In this document: one piece after another, positions 1 through 4,552 of the stretch
Position numbering within the stretch: position 1 is the first letter of the stretch
Layout of the letters: each line of letters starts with the position of its first letter
Assembly: GCF_000282995.1 (NCBI RefSeq)
Contig: NZ_ALEE01000385.1
Coordinates: 1-5,377, forward strand
Direction of reading: 5' to 3'
Length of the DNA stretch: 5,377 nucleotides
Source of the DNA: Melaminivora alkalimesophila
Lineage (GTDB): Bacteria; Pseudomonadota; Gammaproteobacteria; Burkholderiales; Burkholderiaceae_C
The notes under the pieces: model-generated
The model's database searches: none
The model's input: the letters and a program-made list of their open reading frames with translations, nothing else
Told to the model about the DNA's origin: nothing
Made by a program: the position numbers and the translations under genes

Positions 1-572
1 CCGGCAGGAGCCGGCGCCGTCCCGTGGCCCAGCCGCTGCAGCAACCGCCGCGCCAGGTTCGGGGTGATGGAGGCCCCGCCATTGGCGACCTGGAGGACCG
101 CCTGGGGGTAGTTGCCGAACCAGGAGTTCTTCACCAGGTAGCCCGTGGCGCCGAGCTCGAAGGCGCGCAGCACCTGGTCGTCGCATTCCATGACCGACAC
201 CACCACCGCTTCCGCCGACGGGCGAACGGACTTCATGCAATCGATCAGGGCGAACCCCTGTCCATCGCCCAGGTGCAGGTCCACGAGCATGACGTCGAAT
301 TCGTGCTGGTGGATGGCTTTGCGCCCCTCGCGCACGCTTGCGGCTTGCGCCATCAGCAAGGTACGGGGATCGGCCATCAGTTCCGTTGCGATAACGCGGC
401 GCATGTGGGGGTCGTCGTCGACCAGGAGGACACGCACCGGCTTGTCGAGCTGGCCGGCGAGGAAGTCGGGCCACAGGCCAGACGAACCTGCCCGCGAGGG
501 GATGCGTCCGTGACCCGGAAGCTGTGGACGCACCAGGGATGCGTCACCTGCGGTGGTATCCAAGCTCAACAT
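1..572 (-). CDS. Response regulator, NarL/LuxR type (3' end outside window)
   Basis: Reading the minus strand from an ATG at 572-570 gives an open frame of 190 codons that is still open at base 1, so the C-terminus is missing. The start is supported by GGGAGGT at 583-577, about 5 nt upstream. Residues 1-45 are a Pro/Gly/Ser-rich leader with no recognisable domain. A receiver domain follows at about 46-170: strand VRVLLVDDD with the acidic pair D52/D53, phospho-acceptor D98 in MLVDLHLGDG, the switch Ser S126 in VVVSVM, and the conserved lysine K148 in GYLVKNS. All residues needed for phosphorylation are present. The segment after it (AVLQVANGGASITPNLARRL) is the linker that in NarL-family proteins leads into a LuxR-type helix-turn-helix. 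That HTH would lie left of the window, so the DNA-binding output is inferred. The cognate sensor kinase is not visible. It is divergent from the repeat-protein/CsgG-like operon, so it may control that operon, much as the LuxR-family protein CsgD controls curli. The receiver call is very secure; the target is inference. Confidence 0.93.
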   Translation of the reverse strand, partial: MLSLDTTAGDASLVRPQLPGHGRIPSRAGSSGLWPDFLAGQLDKPVRVLLVDDDPHMRRVIATELMADPRTLLMAQAASVREGRKAIHQHEFDVMLVDLHLGDGQGFALIDCMKSVRPSAEAVVVSVMECDDQVLRAFELGATGYLVKNSWFGNYPQAVLQVANGGASITPNLARRLLQRLGHGTAPAPA

Positions 573-663
573 GCGGACCTCCCAGCCTTGTACGGTAAAA
601 AGTTACGCTGCCAGCAGGCAAGTTACTCCCAAAGCCCCTGGTGCTTGCGAAATCTGTCCGAGG

Positions 664-706
664 GTTGCTTATTTAACATTTGCATACCATAAGAACAGGG
701 TATTTA
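664..706. promoter_or_regulatory. AT-rich promoter-like island
   Basis: This short segment is markedly AT-rich in an otherwise GC-rich region. It includes TTATTTAACATTTGCATA and TATTTAT. It lies 92-134 bases upstream of the response-regulator start, so it probably belongs to that promoter, although it could also bind a regulator acting on both divergent genes. On the minus strand TGTTCT and TAAATA are spaced 16 nt apart, a poor -35/-10 match. No strong sigma-70 box pair is seen on either strand, so the promoter position is tentative. Confidence 0.35.
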
Positions 707-931
707 TCCCCGCCCAGGCCAGGGGCCGTGCAGGCCGCCAACCCCCGCAGGGACCAGCGGGCAGCGCGATGCGGCAGGGATCCACGCACGCAGGACGACC
801 AGCGCTCACCGGGCCGCGCGCTGCAAGGGCCCGTTGCCCTGCGGGGGCCAGGCAGGCATCGGTCGAGGGGCTTCGTTCAGGAATTTACACGAGACACACT
901 AAGTTGCAATTGCGTGGCGGATGCGCGGCGC

Positions 932-949
932 TCTGCTTTGCATAGCAGA
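932..949. promoter_or_regulatory. Inverted repeat TCTGCT-N6-AGCAGA (possible operator)
   Basis: The two 6-base arms TCTGCT (932-937) and AGCAGA (944-949) are perfect complements around a TTGCAT spacer. The 18-base dyad is the size bound by a dimeric helix-turn-helix regulator. It lies about 240 bases upstream of the repeat-protein start. A matching copy elsewhere in the intergenic region was not found, so binding by the neighbouring response regulator is only a suggestion. Confidence 0.3.
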
Positions 950-1037
950 CTTTGCTTGATTCCCAACACCTTGCGGCCTGCACGCTCGACGGTCCGGGGG
1001 CGTGCCCTCGCGATTCGGGTGTAGACCCTTGGGGCGA

Positions 1038-1055
1038 TTGTCCCGGGAGGGACAA
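1038..1055. promoter_or_regulatory. Inverted repeat TTGTCCC-N4-GGGACAA (operator or leader hairpin)
   Basis: Perfect 7-base arms TTGTCCC (1038-1044) and GGGACAA (1049-1055) surround a GGGA spacer, 133 bases before the repeat-protein ATG. As DNA it is a compact 18-base dyad suitable for a dimeric repressor or activator. As RNA it would form a short stable hairpin in the operon leader. It has no following T run, so it is not a typical intrinsic terminator. Confidence 0.35.
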
Positions 1056-1170
1056 CGCGCCAACACTGGAGCCGACAAAACCTCGAGCCCAGCACTGACA
1101 GACGGCTGAACGGGGCGGAGTCCATACCGAGGCCTTCCTTCTTCGAGGGGCCCGGGATTTCCACAGTCCA

Positions 1171-1180
1171 TCTCCGGAGG
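1171..1180 (+). promoter_or_regulatory. Palindromic ribosome binding site, shared with the next gene
   Basis: TCTCCGGAGG precedes the repeat-protein start. It contains the 8-base palindrome CTCCGGAG overlapping the Shine-Dalgarno core. The identical ten bases precede the next gene at 2259-2268, also with a 6-8 nt spacer. The match suggests similar translation initiation, or a shared RNA-binding regulator, for these two genes. Confidence 0.6.
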
Positions 1181-1188
1181 AGACTTCC

Positions 1189-2205
1189 ATGAAATCGCTT
1201 GCCATCTTCACCCTGTCCGCCCTCGCTTCGGCCTCGGTCCTTGCCGTCGGGCCGACCTCCAGCCCCCATATCTCCATCGATGGGACTTCGACCCAGACCA
1301 TCACGGTGAACTCGGGCTCCAGCGTGCACAACGAGGCCAAGGCCGACTCCACTGCCATCCAGAACCTGTCGAGCAATCGCGGCCGGATCAGCGTGGCGGC
1401 GGGAAGCTCATCCACCCAGACCACCACCGTCAGCGGCGACGCCAGGGTGAAGAACGACGCCTTGCAGCGCGGTGACATCGCCGTCCAGAACGTGTCCTCC
1501 AATTACGGCAAGGTCGAGCTGGCAGGCAATGCCGCTTCCTCGCAGACGGCCACCATCACCGGCGGCAGCCTGACCAACTCCGCCTCCGGCAGCGGCAACG
1601 CCAATTGCTACGGCGTCGACTGCAAGAACAACGGCAAGGCCATGCAGAACGTGTCGAGCAACGCCATCGACGTGGCCGTGAGCGGCAGCAGCACCCAGAC
1701 CTCGTCCTTGACGAACACGGCGATGAGCAACTCTGCCACTGGCGGAGGCGCAGTGGCCGTGCAGTCGGGCGCCAGCAACACCGGCAAGGTGATCGTGGCC
1801 GGGACCAGCTCCCAGACCCTCAGCATGAGCAGCGCCACCGTGAAGAACCTCGCCAACAACGCTGACAGCACCGCGGTTCAGAACCTGGCGAGCAACTACG
1901 ATGGGGTCAACATCAAGAAAGGCGCCGCCTCCACCCAGAACGTCTCCGGCAGCGGCACGGTGACCAACGAGGCCAGGGGCAAGAACTCCCAGGCCTTCCA
2001 GAACCTGTCCTCGAACTTTGGCGACATCGCGATCGGCGGCACCTCCACCCAAACCACGGTGGTCAGTGGCCTGGTCTCGAACCTCGCCAACGGCAAGGGC
2101 AGCGTCGCGATCCAGAACCTGGCCTCCAACGACGCCTGCGATCCGCCGACCTTCAAGCTGCCGGATTGCCCCACGGGCTACTGCTGGAGCACTGCTTCCC
2201 GCTGA
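1189..2205 (+). CDS. Exported seven-repeat Ser/Asn/Gln-rich protein, candidate amyloid-like fibre subunit or adhesin
   Basis: This encodes 338 residues. The start is fixed by GGAGGAG at 1176-1182, 6 nt before the ATG. Residues 1 to about 19 form a Sec signal peptide (Lys at 2, hydrophobic core, likely cleavage near ASA or VLA). Residues 26-314 consist of seven imperfect repeats of 38-53 residues. Each has two halves: a strand-like stretch with alternating Ile/Val then Gly and [ST]QT followed by Thr/Val/Ser, and a second half with VxNxA, a Gly/Asn-rich turn, then AxQN[LV][SA]SN. The protein is rich in Ser, Thr, Asn, Gln, Gly and Ala with few charged or aromatic residues. Regularly spaced Gln and Asn recall curlin repeats (Q..G..N.A...Q), but the unit is about twice as long and it is not a plain CsgA/CsgB. 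Repeat 3 carries an insert with Cys140 and Cys145, and the 24-residue tail has Cys317, Cys327 and Cys332. The neighbouring CsgG-like lipoprotein suggests it is the exported substrate. A beta-solenoid adhesin of the holdfast-anchor type is an alternative. The reading frame and export are secure; the amyloid role is inference. Confidence 0.9.
   Translation: MKSLAIFTLSALASASVLAVGPTSSPHISIDGTSTQTITVNSGSSVHNEAKADSTAIQNLSSNRGRISVAAGSSSTQTTTVSGDARVKNDALQRGDIAVQNVSSNYGKVELAGNAASSQTATITGGSLTNSASGSGNANCYGVDCKNNGKAMQNVSSNAIDVAVSGSSTQTSSLTNTAMSNSATGGGAVAVQSGASNTGKVIVAGTSSQTLSMSSATVKNLANNADSTAVQNLASNYDGVNIKKGAASTQNVSGSGTVTNEARGKNSQAFQNLSSNFGDIAIGGTSTQTTVVSGLVSNLANGKGSVAIQNLASNDACDPPTFKLPDCPTGYCWSTASR
1264..2130 (+). 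repeat. Seven tandem imperfect repeat units within the exported protein
   Basis: Unit boundaries, cut after each terminal Ser-Asn, are 1264-1377 (38 residues), 1378-1503 (42), 1504-1662 (53), 1663-1779 (39), 1780-1896 (39), 1897-2016 (40) and 2017-2130 (38). Six of the seven end in QN[LV][SA]SN; unit 4 ends in QSGASN. Every unit has a Gln in the first half, as [ST]QT in units 1-5 and 7 and STQN in unit 6. The DNA is less conserved than the protein: the QNLSSN codons vary (agcagc, tcctcc, tcgagc types). This points to old duplications kept by selection on the protein rather than recent expansion. Confidence 0.9.
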
Positions 2206-2215
2206 CGCCGCGAAA

Positions 2216-2260
2216 GGCCTGGCCGCCCGGGGCGGCCGGGCCTGTCTCTCTTCCTTTCTC
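2216..2260 (+). terminator. Strong GC hairpin with pyrimidine tail, probable attenuator or mRNA stabiliser
   Basis: Eleven bases after the repeat-protein stop, GGCCTGGCCGCC (2216-2227) pairs with GGCGGCCGGGCC (2231-2242). The 12-pair stem has a single G-U wobble and a 3-base CGG loop. A pyrimidine-rich stretch without a pure T run follows to 2260, and the ribosome binding site of the next gene comes directly after it. The stem is much stronger than expected by chance, but the tail is a weak match to an intrinsic terminator. Partial termination, or protection of the upstream mRNA from 3' exonucleases, would both make the repeat protein more abundant than the downstream products. That would suit a major structural subunit followed by its export machinery. 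Confidence 0.6.
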
Positions 2261-2274
2261 TCCGGAGGTCTGCC

Positions 2275-2673
2275 ATGACGCCCAGCGCCCAGGCCCGTAA
2301 TTTCTGCCTCCTCCTTGCAGGGTGTTCGCTCGCCTGGATGGCGATGGCAGCCCCGGGGGAAGACCCGGTCACCGTGAACGGCAAGGTGAGCTACCTGCAG
2401 CTGCCCACTGCCCGGCCCGGCGGCTCGGCGGACATCGTGCACCGCCGCGACCTGCCCGACCACGCGAAGGCGAAGATCGCGCGTTATGTCGCACGCGCCT
2501 ACGCCCCCGACCTGATGGGCGTGCAGACGGAAAAGGACGTGGTCTCGGCCGTGCACACCAACGGCACGCGCACCACCTGCGTCCAGACGCTGGCACCGCG
2601 CGACCCCGGCAATTCCTTCGGATCGGACCAGGTGGTGGTCATCCGGGGCGACCTGGTGAACGTCTGCAACTGA
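2275..2673 (+). CDS. Small exported protein of unknown family with two mature cysteines
   Basis: This encodes 132 residues. The start is supported by GGAGGT at 2264-2269, 5-6 nt before the ATG. Residues 9-25 are hydrophobic and end in AMA before Ala26, a good signal peptidase I site. There is also an LAGC lipobox-like string at 14-17, but the hydrophobic core before it is short and the stretch continues after it, so cleavage at 25/26 is favoured. The mature part of about 107 residues begins with a strand-like VTVNGKVSYLQLP. A charged helix-like segment follows (about 62-78), then a beta-rich C-terminal half containing RTTCVQT and DQVVVIRGDLVNVCN. Cys102 and Cys131 are the only mature cysteines and probably form a disulfide. 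I do not recognise the family. Its size (near that of CsgC, CsgE and CsgF) and its place between the candidate fibre subunit and the CsgG-like pore suggest a minor subunit, nucleator or periplasmic chaperone, but I see no sequence match to those proteins. Confidence 0.88.
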   Translation: MTPSAQARNFCLLLAGCSLAWMAMAAPGEDPVTVNGKVSYLQLPTARPGGSADIVHRRDLPDHAKAKIARYVARAYAPDLMGVQTEKDVVSAVHTNGTRTTCVQTLAPRDPGNSFGSDQVVVIRGDLVNVCN

Positions 2674-2762
2674 AGCCGCCAGCGGACCGCGCGCCCCGGC
2701 CGCTCAGCCCAGCCGCCGAGCGCTCTTCGCTCCAAAACCAATGAATCCGAGGGGAGGCAGCC

Positions 2763-4457
2763 ATGCCCATGGCGACATCCAGGTCCGGCCAGCAGCACAC
2801 CCGCACGCGCAGTCCCAGCTGGCTCGCTGTCCTGGCGGCGCTCGCATTCACTGCCGGCTGCACCACCCCGATGGATGCGCGCAAGGACCGCCAGTACCAG
2901 GAGCGTGCCCCGATCGCCAGCCGGCCCGTGGTGCGGCCGGTGCGCTCGGTCTCGAGCTTTTCCGAGTCGCTGATGTGCATGGACCGGATGCTGCGCGCCG
3001 CCGAAGTGCCGACCACGCTCATCACCAGCAAGCAGTTCGTGGATTTCTCCGGCAAGGTGCCGGCGGCCACCAAGGAAATGGTCGTCACGGCGCTGTCGCA
3101 GATGTCGCGCGTGAGCAATGCCTTTCGCTTCGTCGATTTCGAGGTGGACATCGCGCGCCAGGACACGGTGCAGAACCTGACCACCATCTTGCTCAACAAC
3201 AACCAGATGCAGCTGCAGCGCCCGGCCCTCTACGTCTCGGGCGCGATCGCCTTCGTGGACCAGGGGGTGATCAACAATTCCTTCGATGCGGGGATCTCCG
3301 GGCCACGCGTGGACCTGGGCTACAGCCAGAGCCGCAACGCCACCGTGGTGGCGCTGGAGGTGCACCTGGGGGATTTCCGCACGCGCACCATCATCCCCGG
3401 GCTGGACTCGGCCAACGAGGTGATCGTCGGCAGCGGCGGCCAGGGCGTGGACCTGGGCGGGCGCATCGGTGAGTACGGCGTGCGCTTCAACGTGGGGCGC
3501 GACTACGCCATTGGGACCGGCGCCGCGCTGCGCACGCTGGTGGACCTGTCGATGATCGAGCTCGTGGGCAAGTGGGCGCGCCTGCCCTACTGGCAGTGCC
3601 TGACGCTCGACCAGAGCCATCCGCAGTTCCAGCGCCAGATGCACGACTGGTACCTGGAGAGCGGGCACAGCGGCCAATCGCAACTGCTGCGCTCCTCGCT
3701 GGTGACGCGCGGCTACCTGCCCCAGGACGCGAGCGACCGCCCAGTGACCGATCCGCTGGTGCGCGACGCACTGGCGCGCTTTCAGGCCGACCGGGGCATT
3801 CCCGTGAGCGGCACCATCGACTTCCAGACTTACGAGGCCGCGTTGGGCAACTTCGTCAGCCTGGCGGAAGACGGCTCGCTCGCGCGGGTCGGCTGGGCCG
3901 CGACCGGGACCGTCACCACGGCGCAGACCTCGGCCGACGGGAAGCTGCCGCCCCTGCAGGTGGCGGCACAGGCGCCCTGGTCCATCGACCTGCAAATCGA
4001 GAACCCGCAACCCGCCGGCGAGCGCCCAGCCTTCACCGAGGGCGAGCAGGTCTTCCTGTCGGCCACCGTGACGCGGGCTTCCCACCTGTACTGCTACTTC
4101 GCGGATTCCAGCGGCGGCATCATGCGCCTGCTGCCCAACCTGCTGCAGCCGCATTCGCTGGTCTCGGCCAACCAGGCGGTGCGCATCCCGGACTGGATGG
4201 CGCCCAATCCGGGCTTCATCCTGGACGCCGGAAAGCCCGGCCAGGAGACCGTGATGTGCCTGGCGACCCGCGACGACGTGCTGCCGAAGCTGCCGCCATC
4301 GATGCAGGGCGCCGCGCTGGCACCGCTGCGCGATGTAGGTTCCCTGGAAGAGCTGCAGCAGCACTTCGACGCCGCCGCCGGCAGCGCGGGCATGGTGACC
4401 CGAAGCGTGCAGTGGAAGGTGGCCCCGGCGGCCCCGGCACCCGCCGCTGCACGCTGA
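2763..4457 (+). CDS. CsgG-like outer-membrane lipoprotein with peptidoglycan-binding-like and DUF4384-like domains
   Basis: This encodes 564 residues. GGGGAGG at 2751-2757 favours the ATG at 2763 over the one at 2769. The signal sequence has Arg-rich n-region residues, a hydrophobic core (about 20-30) and a lipobox TAGC with Cys33, so it is probably a lipoprotein. Residues of about 65-280 follow the CsgG/HfaB layout. FSGKVPAATKEMVVTAL matches the N-terminal helix region. FRFVDFE, then LYVSGAIAFVDQ, VVALEVHLGDFRTRTI and a Gly-rich loop follow, ending in ALRTLVDLSMIELVGKWARL. CsgG family members form oligomeric outer-membrane pores that export curli or holdfast-anchor subunits. Residues of about 305-362 resemble a PF01471-type peptidoglycan-binding helical domain (VTRGYLP, VRDALARFQADRGIPVSGTID). 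Residues of about 420-505 resemble DUF4384 (FTEGEQVFLSATVTRASHLY, then RLLPN). The C-terminus is Ala/Pro-rich. At about twice the length of E. coli CsgG (~277 residues), it appears to be a pore domain fused to wall-binding modules. Peptidoglycan binding and pore formation are inferences; the lipoprotein and domain order are well supported. Confidence 0.85.
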   Translation: MPMATSRSGQQHTRTRSPSWLAVLAALAFTAGCTTPMDARKDRQYQERAPIASRPVVRPVRSVSSFSESLMCMDRMLRAAEVPTTLITSKQFVDFSGKVPAATKEMVVTALSQMSRVSNAFRFVDFEVDIARQDTVQNLTTILLNNNQMQLQRPALYVSGAIAFVDQGVINNSFDAGISGPRVDLGYSQSRNATVVALEVHLGDFRTRTIIPGLDSANEVIVGSGGQGVDLGGRIGEYGVRFNVGRDYAIGTGAALRTLVDLSMIELVGKWARLPYWQCLTLDQSHPQFQRQMHDWYLESGHSGQSQLLRSSLVTRGYLPQDASDRPVTDPLVRDALARFQADRGIPVSGTIDFQTYEAALGNFVSLAEDGSLARVGWAATGTVTTAQTSADGKLPPLQVAAQAPWSIDLQIENPQPAGERPAFTEGEQVFLSATVTRASHLYCYFADSSGGIMRLLPNLLQPHSLVSANQAVRIPDWMAPNPGFILDAGKPGQETVMCLATRDDVLPKLPPSMQGAALAPLRDVGSLEELQQHFDAAAGSAGMVTRSVQWKVAPAAPAPAAAR

Positions 4458-4552
4458 AACCCGGGCGGCCCCAGATGCCCACCGTCCTGCGCAACCCACC
4501 GCGCTGCGCCCGGGATCCCGTCCCTGTCGTGGCAGGCATCTGGCGGCTGACC

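Larger units (their letters stand above)
573..1188. promoter_or_regulatory. 616-base divergent intergenic region
   Basis: This stretch separates the minus-strand response regulator from the plus-strand repeat-protein gene. I see no convincing gene in it: the open frames that cross it lack good ribosome binding sites, have Arg/Pro/Ala-rich compositions typical of random GC-rich sequence, and run into the flanking genes in the wrong frame. It should hold both divergent promoters. It contains an AT-rich island near 664-706, inverted repeats at 932-949 and 1038-1055, and the octamer TTTGCATA twice (679-686 and 937-944). Its length is large compared with the 69-95 base gaps between the genes to its right, which suggests complex regulation or a long 5' leader on the operon. 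A small RNA cannot be excluded by eye. Confidence 0.7.

Noticed and set aside
24..692. A 222-codon plus-strand open frame at the left end.
   Set aside because: It is antisense to the response regulator, whose receiver motifs are unmistakable. This frame has no recognisable domain and no good ribosome binding site.
925..943. Possible sigma-54 promoter (GG then TTGCAT).
   Set aside because: The GG and GC elements are 13 rather than 12 bases apart and the flanking consensus is poor.
553..1024. Plus-strand open frames of 130 and 114 codons in the intergenic region.
   Set aside because: They have no Shine-Dalgarno, show a random Arg/Pro/Ala/Gly composition, overlap each other in different frames, and one begins inside the antisense of the response regulator.
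877..1502. Minus-strand open frames of 150 and 205 codons reaching into the intergenic region.
   Set aside because: They overlap the repeat-protein gene antisense and each other, with no ribosome binding site or domain. They look like shadows of the repeat gene's codon pattern.
1189..2205. Repeat protein as an autotransporter, RTX toxin or ordinary CsgA/CsgB.
   Set aside because: There is no C-terminal beta-barrel, no GGxGxD nonapeptides, and the repeat length and spacing differ from the ~20-residue curlin unit.
1408..2556. A 382-codon minus-strand frame rich in Gly, Val, Ala and His, with a repetitive look.
   Set aside because: Its apparent repetitiveness is the mirror of the seven repeats on the plus strand. 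The plus-strand gene has the signal peptide and ribosome binding site.
2275..2673. Small protein as CsgE, CsgF or CsgC.
   Set aside because: The length is similar, but I see none of the sequence features I recall for those proteins. Naming it by position alone would be unsupported.
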